A stretch of DNA of 64,000 nucleotides from Bacteroidota bacterium (GCA_018266775.1 JAFDZS010000010.1:34082-98081); one strand, 5' to 3'; numbered from the stretch's first letter, positions 46,894 to 55,292 are shown. Translations and numbers: made by a program. Notes: generated by a model not told the origin, from the sequence alone.

Positions 46894-46959
46894 GGTGAAA
46901 AGGGGTGCCAAGCAGAAAAAGTTTGAAATGGCAGGAAAGGCAATATTTGTATATTGAAA

Positions 46960-47015
46960 ATTGAGCATTGAAAATTGAACATGTAAGGCTAAATACTCAT
47001 TATCCAATGCTCAAT
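46960..47015. repeat. Hairpin-forming intergenic repeat R2, copy 2
   Basis: ATTGAGCATTG (46960-46970) and CAATGCTCAAT (47005-47015) are perfect inverted 11-mers. The loop contains TAAGGCT and AAATACTCA, close to copy 1 at 40586-40644. It lies between convergent genes and overlaps the last bases of the adenosine deaminase gene, so it may also stop transcription. Confidence 0.7.
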
Positions 47016-48006
47016 ACGCGGCATAGCCCTGCTGCAATTGTTCAATCAGTTTTGTCCGCAGCACATCATCAATAAAAGCTGCATTCAGCGCATTCAAATT
47101 GCATTGATAGAAATCTTTCACAGTCCAGCCAAAATGCTGCTGCAGCCTTTCATATTCTTTGCTTAAAGAAATATTGGTGATGGTTCGGGTATCGGTATTT
47201 ACATTCAATGATACGCCGGCTTTGTATAATGCATCAATGGGATGTTGTGTGTACGTGTCATAAATATTGATCTGCACATTACAAGTGGGGCACAGTTCCA
47301 AATGAATACGGTGTTGTTTTAAATGTTCCACCAGTTTCGCATCTTCATAACTTCTTGTGCCATGGCCAATGCGTGTCGGTGCAAAATGCTGCAATGTCTC
47401 CCATACACTTGCTGCGCCTTTAGCTTCACCGGCATGGGCCGTGCAGGGAATATTTTTTGTCTTGGCGTATTCAAATGCTTTGATGTGATTGCTTATGGGG
47501 TACCCGGCTTCATCACCAGCAATATCAAAGCCCACTACGGTGGTCCCTTTAAATTGCTCCACCAGTTGAACGGTGTGCATACTTTCTGCTTCAGCGTAAT
47601 GACGGAGAGTGCACAGAATTAAACGGGCTTCAATACCTGTTGTTGCAATAGCATCTGCAGTGGCACTTTCTACGGCTTGTATTACTTCGTACGTTGTTAA
47701 TCCCTTTTCCGTATGCAGTAATGGCGCAAAGCGGATTTCTGCATAGATAATATTGTCTGCTGCCAGTTGCTTGAATAAATCATGCACTACCAATTGCAAT
47801 TGTTCTTTGGTTTGCATGAGTTTGTATCCATTAACGGCACGGGTTAAAAAATCAGCAAGGTCTTTAAACTTTGCAGGGCCAATAAAATTATTTTGGTAGA
47901 ATGATTCAGTTATTGACGGATCAATCTGCTGCACAACTTCATAACTGAGCGAGCAATCCAGGTGAAGGTGCAACTCCACTTTAGGTAAAGTATGTAAAGC
48001 GTTCAT
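47011..48006 (-). CDS. add: Adenosine deaminase
   Basis: Deaminates adenosine to inosine with a zinc centre. The 331-residue protein has the metal motif HLHLD (H13, H15), the GFDIAGDEAG strand, the catalytic TAHAGEAKG (His, Glu), the RIGHGTRS metal/His region and the final SLNVNTDTRTITN block (Asp ligand). All ADA family residues seem present. It closes the rluD-HAD-add operon; its ATG overlaps the HAD stop (TAATG). Confidence 0.92.
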   Translation of the reverse strand: MNALHTLPKVELHLHLDCSLSYEVVQQIDPSITESFYQNNFIGPAKFKDLADFLTRAVNGYKLMQTKEQLQLVVHDLFKQLAADNIIYAEIRFAPLLHTEKGLTTYEVIQAVESATADAIATTGIEARLILCTLRHYAEAESMHTVQLVEQFKGTTVVGFDIAGDEAGYPISNHIKAFEYAKTKNIPCTAHAGEAKGAASVWETLQHFAPTRIGHGTRSYEDAKLVEHLKQHRIHLELCPTCNVQINIYDTYTQHPIDALYKAGVSLNVNTDTRTITNISLSKEYERLQQHFGWTVKDFYQCNLNALNAAFIDDVLRTKLIEQLQQGYAAY

Positions 48007-48692
48007 TAGTTTAAAAGAGATAAAATGTCTGTAATGTTTTTCAACTGTTTGAATTCAGGATGCTCAAGGGTGAGTTCTACTTTTTCATGCTCCCAAGTGG
48101 TATGGTAAGGAATATGGAATGCATGCCCGCCAACTGCAAGCACAGGTAGTATATCTGATTTTATTGAATTGCCGATCATTAAAAATTCCTCCGGTGCAAT
48201 ATCTAAATGTTTGATGAGTTTGATGTAATCTGCCTCTCTCTTATCACTCATAATTTCAGTATGATGAAAATAATGATCAATACCTGATTTTTTCAGCTTG
48301 CGTTCCTGGTCGAGCAAATCGCCCTTGGTAGCCACTACCAAACGGTATTTACCTTCAAGTGCTTTCAATACCGTTTCCACGCCATCTAACAATTCAATCG
48401 GTTTTTCCAGTAATTCTTTTCCAAATACAATTACTTTTTCTACAATTTCATTTCCTGTAGTATTATTGGTAATCTTCAATGCAGTTTCTATCATAGAAAG
48501 CATGAATGCTTTTACGCCATAGCCATATAAAGGCAGGTTCTGCATTTCCACTTTAAATAATTCCTGTGAGGTGGTATGTTGTGGTAAATAATCTTCCAGC
48601 AGGGCAACGAATTTTTTTTCTGTTTCCTGGAAGTAAGGTTCATTCACCCAAAGGGTATCATCTGCATCAAATGCAATTACTTTAATGTTCAT
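48006..48692 (-). CDS. HAD-superfamily hydrolase
   Basis: A 228-residue phosphatase-like HAD protein. Motif I is AFDADDTLW (nucleophile Asp9, D11), motif II appears as VVATKGD, and motif III/IV is FLMIGNSIKSDILPVLAVGG (Asp). The cap is alpha-helical. Members of this subgroup act on nucleotides or sugar phosphates, e.g. YjjG-like 5'-nucleotidase. Its position before adenosine deaminase suggests nucleotide salvage, but substrate is inferred. The rluD gene lies 15 bp upstream. Confidence 0.88.
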   Translation of the reverse strand: MNIKVIAFDADDTLWVNEPYFQETEKKFVALLEDYLPQHTTSQELFKVEMQNLPLYGYGVKAFMLSMIETALKITNNTTGNEIVEKVIVFGKELLEKPIELLDGVETVLKALEGKYRLVVATKGDLLDQERKLKKSGIDHYFHHTEIMSDKREADYIKLIKHLDIAPEEFLMIGNSIKSDILPVLAVGGHAFHIPYHTTWEHEKVELTLEHPEFKQLKNITDILSLLN

Positions 48693-48707
48693 CTTATTTC
48701 AATGTTG

Positions 48708-49754
48708 CTATACTTCTTTTTGTTTGGTATACTTTCTCCATTTTTCAATCACTGCTTCCATGTCTTCCGGTAAAGCACTGTCAAAGAAAACGTCTTTTCC
48801 TGTTTTAGGATGTTTAAAACCCAGTTCTTTTGCATGCAGTGCATGGCGCTTGCAAATGGCGAAACAATTATCAACAAACTGTTTGTATTTGGCAAAAACA
48901 GTGCCCTTTACAATTTTATCGCCGCCATAAAAATCATCGTTAAATAAAGGATGGCCGATGAGCTGCATGTGCACGCGGATCTGGTGCGTACGGCCGGTTT
49001 CCAACCGGCATTCTACTAACGTTACATAATTAAACCGTTCCAGCACTTTATAATGGGTAATGGCATCTTTACCATGTTCACCATCAGGATAAGCTGCAAA
49101 TAATTTTCTGAAACGCTGGTGCCTGCCCACGTGTGCAACAATGGTGCCTTCTTCTTTTTCAAAATCGCCCCATACCAATGCTATATAACGGCGGTGTACG
49201 CTGTGGTCAAAAAATTGTTTCGCCATTTTAGTCATTGCCTGTTGTGTTTTGGCCATCACTAATAAGCCCGAAGTATTTTTATCTATACGATGCACCAAAC
49301 CAAAGCGGCTGAGTTCAGTTTCTTTTAAACCAGGATTTTGTTGTAACAAATGATAAGCTACTCCGTTTACCAACGTGCCATTCGGGTTACCACTGCCAGG
49401 GTGCACCACCATGCCTGCAGGTTTGTTGATGATCAGGATATCATCATCTTCATACTGGATATTCAGCGGAATATTTTCCGGTATAATATCTGTCGATTCA
49501 GGTGAGCGGTCATCATAAACGATAATGCGGTCGTTCGGTTTTACTTTATAATTGCTTTTAACGGCTTTATCGTTTACGAGCACCATTTCATCATCAATAG
49601 ACTGTTGTATCTTATTGCGAGTGGCACCTTCAATGCGGCTCATTAAGAATTTATCAATACGCAGTGGTTCCTGGCCTTTGTCTATAACAAGGCTTAGCCG
49701 CTCGTAAAGCTCGTCGGTTTCCTGTATATCCTGTTCTATGATGTTGTTGTTCAT
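48708..49754 (-). CDS. rluD: RluA-family 23S rRNA pseudouridine synthase
   Basis: Converts specific uridines in 23S rRNA to pseudouridine. The 348-residue protein has an N-terminal S4 RNA-binding domain (RIDKFLMSRIEGATRNKIQQSI, residues ~33-80), and the RluA catalytic core with FGLVHRIDKNTSGLLVMAKT (catalytic Asp in HRIDKNTSG), a KPAGMVVHPGSGNPNGTLVN loop and RTHQIRVHMQLIGHPLFND. The protein resembles the RluD branch. The longer frame from 49796 runs into dispersed repeat DNA and is not favoured. Downstream HAD and add genes follow. Confidence 0.92.
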   Translation of the reverse strand: MNNNIIEQDIQETDELYERLSLVIDKGQEPLRIDKFLMSRIEGATRNKIQQSIDDEMVLVNDKAVKSNYKVKPNDRIIVYDDRSPESTDIIPENIPLNIQYEDDDILIINKPAGMVVHPGSGNPNGTLVNGVAYHLLQQNPGLKETELSRFGLVHRIDKNTSGLLVMAKTQQAMTKMAKQFFDHSVHRRYIALVWGDFEKEEGTIVAHVGRHQRFRKLFAAYPDGEHGKDAITHYKVLERFNYVTLVECRLETGRTHQIRVHMQLIGHPLFNDDFYGGDKIVKGTVFAKYKQFVDNCFAICKRHALHAKELGFKHPKTGKDVFFDSALPEDMEAVIEKWRKYTKQKEV

Positions 49755-49767
49755 TTTGTGAATGTGA

Positions 49768-49806
49768 ATGGGCAATGGTGAATGGTCAATTGTCAATGGT
49801 GAATTG
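49768..49806 (+). repeat. Dispersed intergenic repeat R1, partial copy
   Basis: GGCAATGGTGAATGGTCAAT-type words, the same family as 19103-19180, 20591-20672 and the end of 36185-36390. It lies just upstream of the rluD start. Confidence 0.6.
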
Positions 49807-49843
49807 TTTTTGCTCAGTAATGTTAGTAATCAATAATCAAATT

Positions 49844-49920
49844 CCTAATCCCCAATCCCCAATCCCTAATTCCTTGTCCCTTGTCCCTTGTCCCTTGTCC
49901 CTTGTCCCTTGTCCCTTGTC
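49844..49920 (+). repeat. Heptamer tandem array upstream of lipB
   Basis: Eleven consecutive 7-mers: four degenerate ones of the CCYAATY type (49844-49871), then seven perfect copies of CCTTGTC (49872-49920). The last copies supply the TTG used as the lipB -33 element. It could vary in copy number by slippage. Confidence 0.95.
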
Positions 49921-49938
49921 CTTAACTCATTATCTTTG
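49909..49938 (+). promoter_or_regulatory. Promoter of lipB
   Basis: TTG (49909-49911, in the sixth perfect heptamer), 19 bp, TATCTTTG (49931-49938). The transcript would start around 49943, 13 nt before the GTG start of lipB. Confidence 0.7.
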
Positions 49939-49955
49939 CAAATTAAAACATTGCC

Positions 49956-50705
49956 GTGGATAAGCGCCAAGTGATCTGTAAAGATTTAGGGATTATTGAA
50001 TATAAAGCTGCCTGGGATTACCAGGAAAGTTTATTGCATAAAAATGTAGCCATCAAATCTGCACTGCGTGAAAAAGAAGATACCGGCCAGTTGGTTTTGC
50101 CCGATGGATTTGACTGGTTGCCGGATGAACCGGTGCAGACACAGGATTATTTCTTATTCTGCGAACATCCAGCAGTGTATACTTTGGGTAAAAGCGGCAA
50201 CATCAATAACGTACTGATGAGCGAAACGGAACTGGAAGAAAATCACATCCAGTTTTTTAACACCAACAGGGGAGGTGATATCACTTTTCATGGACTGCAG
50301 CAGGTGGTGGGTTATCCAATTCTTGACCTGGAACACTATTATACTGACATTGGCCGCTATTTGCGTAACCTGGAAGAAGTAATCATTTTGACAATTGGTG
50401 AATACGGTATTAAAGGCGACCGCAGTGCGGGGGAAACCGGTGTTTGGATTGAGCCCAATGTGCCGGGCAAAGAGCGTAAAATATGCGCTATTGGTGTACG
50501 CTGCAGCAGGTGGATCACCATGCATGGTTTTGCATTGAATGTAAATACAGACCTGAGTTATTTTAATCACATCATTCCCTGCGGTATTCAAAACAAACAG
50601 GTTACTTCTGTTGAAAAAGAATTGGGTTATAAAGTGGATTACGAAGAAGTGAAGGAAAAAATCAAATCCAATTTTTCAAAAGTATTTGATGTTGTATTGG
50701 TTTAA
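49956..50705 (+). CDS. lipB: Lipoyl(octanoyl) transferase LipB
   Basis: Moves octanoyl from acyl-carrier protein to lipoate-dependent enzymes, the first step of lipoate synthesis. The 249-residue protein shows LipB landmarks: FCEHPAVYTLGKSG, NRGGDITFHGLQQVVGYPILDL (the RGGxxTxHxxxQ.v.YPi.dL block; core GGDITFHG), VGVRCSRWITMHGFALNVN with the reactive Lys in RKICAIG, and the catalytic Cys in IIPCGI. It opens at GTG, supported by the nearby promoter. It is ~20-30 residues longer than many LipB. LipA is not in the window. Confidence 0.93.
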   Translation: MDKRQVICKDLGIIEYKAAWDYQESLLHKNVAIKSALREKEDTGQLVLPDGFDWLPDEPVQTQDYFLFCEHPAVYTLGKSGNINNVLMSETELEENHIQFFNTNRGGDITFHGLQQVVGYPILDLEHYYTDIGRYLRNLEEVIILTIGEYGIKGDRSAGETGVWIEPNVPGKERKICAIGVRCSRWITMHGFALNVNTDLSYFNHIIPCGIQNKQVTSVEKELGYKVDYEEVKEKIKSNFSKVFDVVLV

Positions 50706-50706
50706 C

Positions 50707-51525
50707 TTATTGCAGTTTCGCATCTTTCGGAATAAATAGTTTATTTTTTTCTATCAGTTTGCCGTTGTCAAAAACTTCAAAATAAAACCACCCTGCGTGT
50801 ACAAAATTTACTTTGTCCAGTATAAGATAATCTTCACGCACTTTGGTGATCTCAAATAAAGGCGTTTCATTCTCTTCAAAGAATTTAACTGAGTATTTTT
50901 TTGTTTCTGCATCGGGCAATACAATCACCACATTATTATCTTTAGCAATAAAAATGCGCCTGCTGGGGTAAGTAATGATTTCAGTATTGGTATTGATTTG
51001 CGGCAGGTTGGTTTTAGGTTGTATAGCCGGGTTGGGATGTTTGGGATCATAAATTGGGTTGGCTGCATTTTTATTGCGCCCTTTGGTTAATGGATTAAAT
51101 GCCGTGTCCGGAAAATCGCCTCCGGCAATTGCCTGGCCACCGGGCAAAGGCTTTCCGGGTTCCTGCCAAATAGTTTCTGTATATTCTTTGTATGGCCTTG
51201 CCACTTTACTGAATTGATACGTGCCTCCTTCGAATGAAACAAAAACGCGGTAGTACATTTTATTATAAGGCGGCTTTACATCTGCATAACCATTTTCTGC
51301 ATTTTGTGGATTTAATACCGAACCGATTGTGGTATAATTTTTTAAACTGTCATAAGAACGCTGGATGCTGATGTTGGCAACCGGCATTTTATAATTGTTC
51401 ACCCAGCTGACAACAATCTGTCCGCTTAAATTTTTTACAGTAATGGAGGGAAGCGTGTCCTGTGCCCGGAGGGTAACGGCGGAAAGGCAAAACAGTATAG
51501 TAATAGTTATAATCCCTCTGTGCAT
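50707..51525 (-). CDS. Secreted fibronectin-like protein, unknown
   Basis: A 272-residue exported protein (signal peptide ending AVTLRAQ). It has a Fn3-like segment at ~25-110 (VKNLSGQIVVSWVNNYKMPVANISIQRS; core VSWVNNYKMPVANISIQRS), then a low-complexity Pro/Asn/Lys stretch (~130-180) and a C-terminal strand-rich domain (PSRRIFIAKDNNVVIVLPD..YSVKFFEENETPLFEITKVREDYLILD) with the alternating pattern of an accessory beta domain. It ends 1 bp from the lipB stop, convergent. A -7 box lies 36 bp upstream of its start. Function unknown. Confidence 0.72.
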   Translation of the reverse strand: MHRGIITITILFCLSAVTLRAQDTLPSITVKNLSGQIVVSWVNNYKMPVANISIQRSYDSLKNYTTIGSVLNPQNAENGYADVKPPYNKMYYRVFVSFEGGTYQFSKVARPYKEYTETIWQEPGKPLPGGQAIAGGDFPDTAFNPLTKGRNKNAANPIYDPKHPNPAIQPKTNLPQINTNTEIITYPSRRIFIAKDNNVVIVLPDAETKKYSVKFFEENETPLFEITKVREDYLILDKVNFVHAGWFYFEVFDNGKLIEKNKLFIPKDAKLQ

Positions 51526-51561
51526 ATTGAATTTACAGGATAAGCTGGATAATTGATGTTA

Positions 51562-51569
51562 CAAATATA
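51562..51569 (-). promoter_or_regulatory. -7 promoter box of the 50707-51525 gene
   Basis: Minus strand TATATTTG, an exact match, 36 bp before the ATG. The best TTG upstream is at 22-bp spacing, slightly long. Confidence 0.5.
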
Positions 51570-51585
51570 CTGCTCAAAGCAATAG

Positions 51586-52491
51586 TTAGAACAACAATGA
51601 ACCGGCAGGCAGCGAATTATTGCCCTGCAGGCCGCCGGTATGCAGGCATAAAATCCTGCTGCCCGGTTCAAAACAGTCCTGCATAATTTGGTCGAATATT
51701 GCATATAACATTTTGCCGGTATACACAAAATCGGTGGGTATGTGGTATTGTTGCCAAATACTGTTCATGAATTGCAATAATGAAGCGTTGTATTTGGCAT
51801 ATCCACCGAAATGATATTGATCCAGTATGGTGATTTGTTCTTTATGATAATGGTCGCCGCATAAAAAACGCAGGCGGTCTTCAACATCATGCATGTTTTT
51901 CAAAACCGGGATAAGCATTATTTTTTCTTTACCGCAGGATGATAACAGGCCCGCCGCTGTTGTGGCTGTGCCCGTTGCAGTGGCAATATGTGTATACCAG
52001 TTACGTTCAAAAAGCGATGCTATCAGTGCAGCCCCCTTTGCACCCGAGGGATGATAACCACCTTCAGGAATCATGATGTGTGAGCCAAACTTTTTTTCAT
52101 AACCGGAAAGTGATGCTTCACTGTCTTTTTCACGATAAGCTTCCCGTGATATAAAATGCAGTTGCATTCCGTATGCCATACATTGCTGTAAAGTATGCGA
52201 TAGTTCATTCGCAGCTTCACCCCTCACAATGCCAATGCTTTTTAAACCCAGTTCCCGTGTTGCAAATGCGGTAGCCACCAGGTGGTTGGAAAAAGCGCCA
52301 CCAAATGTCAATATAGTTTGATGCGCCGATTCTAGTGCATCTGTTAAAAAAAATTGCAGCTTGAAAAGTTTATTGCCAGATACTACTGGATGTATTTTGT
52401 CGAGTCTTAAAACAGACAACGTAATATTTTTTTGTTGCAGTAACTCATTATTAATGTTGTCCACAGCGGCATTAAAAATATTAAAAAACAT
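51586..52491 (-). CDS. PLP-dependent ACC deaminase / D-cysteine desulfhydrase family enzyme
   Basis: A 301-residue fold-type II PLP enzyme. The PLP-binding Lys is in VSGNKLFKLQFFL (near 40-50), followed by the FGGAFSNHLVATAFATRELG motif (residues ~64-83, catalytic Ser/Asn), IPEGGYHPSGAKGA and a GTATTAAG glycine-rich phosphate loop. This matches the family of 1-aminocyclopropane-1-carboxylate deaminase and D-cysteine desulfhydrase. The substrate cannot be settled by sequence, and in Bacteroidota the desulfhydrase branch is more likely. Confidence 0.88.
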   Translation of the reverse strand: MFFNIFNAAVDNINNELLQQKNITLSVLRLDKIHPVVSGNKLFKLQFFLTDALESAHQTILTFGGAFSNHLVATAFATRELGLKSIGIVRGEAANELSHTLQQCMAYGMQLHFISREAYREKDSEASLSGYEKKFGSHIMIPEGGYHPSGAKGAALIASLFERNWYTHIATATGTATTAAGLLSSCGKEKIMLIPVLKNMHDVEDRLRFLCGDHYHKEQITILDQYHFGGYAKYNASLLQFMNSIWQQYHIPTDFVYTGKMLYAIFDQIMQDCFEPGSRILCLHTGGLQGNNSLPAGSLLF

Positions 52492-52572
52492 TTTTATTAA
52501 AATTGGTGGTTTATATTAATTTCGTTCTGTAAAATTCGACTATTCATTCCTCATTTTTAATTTAAGTTATTA

Positions 52573-53472
52573 ATGCAACCCACACTTTTAGTTTTGGCCG
52601 CCGGTATGGCCAGCCGCTACGGCAGTATGAAACAAACGCAGGGTTTTGGCCCCAGTGGCGAAACCATTATGGAATATTCTATTTATGATGCCATCCGTGC
52701 AGGCTTTGGCAAAGTAGTTTTTATTATCCGTAAAGATTTTGCCGAAGGGTTTAAAAACACATTTGAACCTAAACTGAAAGGAAAGATCAAAACAGAATAT
52801 GTGTACCAGGAAATGGATTCCTTCCTGGATGGTAAACCTGTTCCCGAAGGCAGAACAAAACCCTGGGGGACCGGCCATGCAGTGCTGTGTGCTAAGGATG
52901 TGGTCAAGGAACCTTTTGCAGTAATTAACGCTGATGATTTTTATGGCAGTGATGCTTTTGCAAAAGCTGCCGGGTTTATGAATACAGACTGTAATGATAA
53001 AACTTATTCTATTATTGGATATGAACTGGCGAAAACTTTAAGCGATCATGGTACTGTAAGCCGTGGTGTGTGCGAAGTGGATGCAGCCAATAACCTGGTA
53101 AGCATTAATGAACGCACCAAAATTTACCGTGATGGTGATACCATTTATTATGAAGATGATAACGGTAAACATATAGTGCCGTTCCACTCCAGTGTATCAA
53201 TGAATTTCTGGTGTTTCCACCAATCTTTATTCCCGGTTACAGAAAAACTGTTTCATGAGTTTGTAGCTGCGAATTACGAAAATTTGAAAGCAGAATTTTT
53301 TATTCCCATCATCGGCGATGCTTTCATCAAAACTCCAGGTAATAATATTAAAGTAATACCCTGCTCATCACAATGGTTTGGGGTAACCTATAAAGAAGAT
53401 GCACCCGTAGTTAAAGCCAGTATAGATCAACTGGTGGCAGACGGGGAATATCCAACAGATCTTTGGAAATAA
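52573..53472 (+). CDS. Sugar-nucleotidyltransferase family protein
   Basis: A 299-residue NTP-transferase. The N-terminal LVLAAGMASRYGSMKQTQGF (nucleotide-binding G-x-G-x-R style, core LAAGMASRYG) and PWGTGHAVLCA with VINADDFYGSDAF (metal-binding Asp) place it in the GT-A nucleotidyltransferase fold of glucose-1-phosphate thymidylyltransferase/UTP-glucose-1-P uridylyltransferase relatives. The specific sugar cannot be told. Upstream a -7-like TAATTTCG lies about 45 bp before the start, and a strong terminator follows. Confidence 0.87.
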   Translation: MQPTLLVLAAGMASRYGSMKQTQGFGPSGETIMEYSIYDAIRAGFGKVVFIIRKDFAEGFKNTFEPKLKGKIKTEYVYQEMDSFLDGKPVPEGRTKPWGTGHAVLCAKDVVKEPFAVINADDFYGSDAFAKAAGFMNTDCNDKTYSIIGYELAKTLSDHGTVSRGVCEVDAANNLVSINERTKIYRDGDTIYYEDDNGKHIVPFHSSVSMNFWCFHQSLFPVTEKLFHEFVAANYENLKAEFFIPIIGDAFIKTPGNNIKVIPCSSQWFGVTYKEDAPVVKASIDQLVADGEYPTDLWK

Positions 53473-53487
53473 TGATGCAGGTTTTTT

Positions 53488-53536
53488 AAATAAGCATAAA
53501 GGCTTCACATTTGTGAAGCCTTTATGCTTATTTTTT
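53488..53536 (+). terminator. Strong bidirectional terminator
   Basis: A perfect 22-bp stem (53488-53509 with 53512-53533, 2-nt loop), AAATAAGCATAAAGG...TTTATGCTTATTT, then T run. It lies 16 bp after the nucleotidyltransferase stop and 15 bp past the end of the convergent protease gene, serving both. Confidence 0.95.
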
Positions 53537-53550
53537 CATGGGGAAATTTC

Positions 53551-54642
53551 TTATTGATAACTCTTGATCAGGAAAACGCAGTTGTTTACTTTCTTCACCT
53601 GCTGCACCCTGTCAAGGTTTTTAATGGAGTTTACAGTATTTAATTTGATGTCAGCATAAGATGTATCTTTTTTTAATGCATCCATCACATTAAAAATATA
53701 ACGGGACTTCACTGCGAATACAGCTCCGTTACCTTCTGCCTTTTTTGTAAGAATACCTATAATGTCACCATTTTTATTGAGAACTGGTCCGCCGCTGTTG
53801 CCATGATCAGCAGCAATAGCTATCTGGTAAGTAAGCGTATCGCCTTTGTTGCCTGTTTCGCTGCTCATATAACCTTCATTATATACAATGTCATCTTTTG
53901 GAAAACCAACGGTATAAATAGGTTCGGCAAGATTTACAGAGTTGCTGATGCCATACGGTAAAATTTTCACCGGAACATAGTCTTTGTCTGCAATTTTTAA
54001 AACTGCTATATCCCGCTGGTCATCACGCATACATACTTCTGCATAAAATTGCTGGCCTTTATCATTTGTGGCGATGATCGTTTTACCTTTTAGAACGTGG
54101 TTATTGGTAATAAGGTAACCCTGCCCATCAATTAAGAAGCCTGTACCGCCGGAAACAAGTGTAAACTTGGGGTCAATCTTACCTTTAACTTCCCTGATTT
54201 CATTATTTGCTTCCTTTACTTTTTTATCAAGGTCAGTAAATTTTCTGTTCAGTAATTCAATCTCAGAGTTGGGTTGTTTATTGTTGTACACAGAAGTTAC
54301 ACCAGCTGTAATGAGCGATACAAAACCAGCAATAGTAGCTGCTACAGCAGCAATGCGCCTGTAGCGTTTCCATAAATAAACCACTTTGGCTTTGCCTTTC
54401 AGTTTGGCCGGGCTGATAACACCTTCTTCAATCAGCCTGGTTTCCACTTCCACCAGGTTGTGTTTAAAGTTTTTAGTACTACCGAATTGATCCAGTTCAT
54501 TTAAAAAATAAGTATGCTCTACTACCAACTGGTCAATCTCCGGATTTTTTTTGCGCATTTCTTCCAGGAAGGTACGTTCTTCAGCAGACATTTCTCCCCT
54601 GAGATACCGTTCAACCGCGTCTAATAATAAAATGTCATCCAT
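53551..54642 (-). CDS. Membrane-anchored trypsin-like protease with cytoplasmic anti-sigma-like domain
   Basis: A 363-residue protein. Residues 1-90 resemble a cytoplasmic anti-sigma domain (LLDAVERYLRGEMSAEERTFLEE, then KKNPEIDQLVVEHTY), KRYRR (92-96) then a single helix (98-118) anchors it N-in, a short coiled coil follows (125-152), and residues 155-325 form an S1/S1C trypsin-like protease: His182 (TNNHVLKG), Asp211 (RDIAVLKI) and Ser283 (GNSGGPV). No PDZ domain is seen, unlike DegS or HtrA. It sits 5 bp after the ECF sigma gene. It resembles a protease fused to the regulator itself; that function is inferred. Confidence 0.88.
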   Translation of the reverse strand: MDDILLLDAVERYLRGEMSAEERTFLEEMRKKNPEIDQLVVEHTYFLNELDQFGSTKNFKHNLVEVETRLIEEGVISPAKLKGKAKVVYLWKRYRRIAAVAATIAGFVSLITAGVTSVYNNKQPNSEIELLNRKFTDLDKKVKEANNEIREVKGKIDPKFTLVSGGTGFLIDGQGYLITNNHVLKGKTIIATNDKGQQFYAEVCMRDDQRDIAVLKIADKDYVPVKILPYGISNSVNLAEPIYTVGFPKDDIVYNEGYMSSETGNKGDTLTYQIAIAADHGNSGGPVLNKNGDIIGILTKKAEGNGAVFAVKSRYIFNVMDALKKDTSYADIKLNTVNSIKNLDRVQQVKKVNNCVFLIKSYQ

Positions 54643-54647
54643 GGTAT

Positions 54648-55214
54648 TTATGATCCGTTTTTATATTGTGCAAAGAATAATTTTTTCAACCGCATCAGGC
54701 ATTTATACTTTTGGGTTTTTGCATTGTCTGCATTGGTGTACCCAAATTCTGCCGCTATTTCCTGCATGTGCTTTTTCTGAATATAATAAGCATCCAGGAG
54801 GCTCTTGCAGGGTTCCCCGATTTTACTCATGGCATTTTCCATAAGGGTGAAATCGGCGTTTCTTTTCTCATGCTGCTCCATATCTTCATCTACTACAACT
54901 GTATTTTCAGCATGCTCCAGGTTACCATTAAAACGGTGCATCTGGTTCAATCTTTTCAGCCAGAGCCGCCTGCAAACCGAATAAACATAGGTTTTAAGCT
55001 GGCTGCTGAGTTCGAATTGCTCTGTCCTGGCCTTATCAAATAATACGATCATGGCTTCCTGGAAAATATCCCTCGCATCGTCATAAGTGCCATTGTTATT
55101 CAGTATAAAAGCCTGAATCATAGCATAATTCGACCGGTAAATGCTTTCAATGGCCTGTTTGTCGTTAGCTGCTAATCCCTGTAAAATCAGTTTATCTTCT
55201 TCTAAAGTACTCAC
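54648..55214 (-). CDS. ECF-type RNA polymerase sigma factor
   Basis: A 188-residue sigma-70 family protein. Region 2 runs from SIYRSNYAMIQAFILNNNGTYDDARDIFQEAMIVLFDKART (with DDARDIFQEAM) to the YVYSVCRRLWLKRL linker; region 4 has PCKSLLDAYYIQKKHMQEIAAEFGYTNADNAKTQKYKCLMRLK, where the recognition-helix region (IAAEFGYTNADNAKTQKYKCL) is atypical. It is 5 bp upstream of the protease/anti-sigma gene. The promoter region it shares with the divergent lipoprotein gene contains a perfect inverted repeat, GGTAACCCA at both ends, which could be its own recognition site. Confidence 0.92.
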   Translation of the reverse strand: MSTLEEDKLILQGLAANDKQAIESIYRSNYAMIQAFILNNNGTYDDARDIFQEAMIVLFDKARTEQFELSSQLKTYVYSVCRRLWLKRLNQMHRFNGNLEHAENTVVVDEDMEQHEKRNADFTLMENAMSKIGEPCKSLLDAYYIQKKHMQEIAAEFGYTNADNAKTQKYKCLMRLKKLFFAQYKNGS

Positions 55215-55245
55215 CGGGGTAATATTAATACGTTAAGTTTTTATT

Positions 55246-55292
55246 GGTAACCCAAAACAACGAAAAAAAAATTAATAAAATAATGGGTTACC
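55246..55292. promoter_or_regulatory. Inverted repeat in the sigma / repeat-lipoprotein divergent promoter region
   Basis: GGTAACCCA (55246-55254) and TGGGTTACC (55284-55292) are perfect inverted 9-mers 29 bp apart, so each strand carries GGTAACCC upstream of its own gene (sigma to the left, lipoprotein to the right). GGTAAC is similar to the AAC core of ECF -35 elements. It is a candidate shared site for autoregulation; inferred. Confidence 0.5.

Noticed and set aside
49844..49920. CRISPR-like array
   Set aside because: Units are contiguous 7-mers without spacers and no cas genes are near; it is a simple tandem repeat.
49775..49963. Plus-strand frame with repeated PCPLSLV words
   Set aside because: A reading of the heptamer array, overlapping the lipB promoter; no support as a gene.
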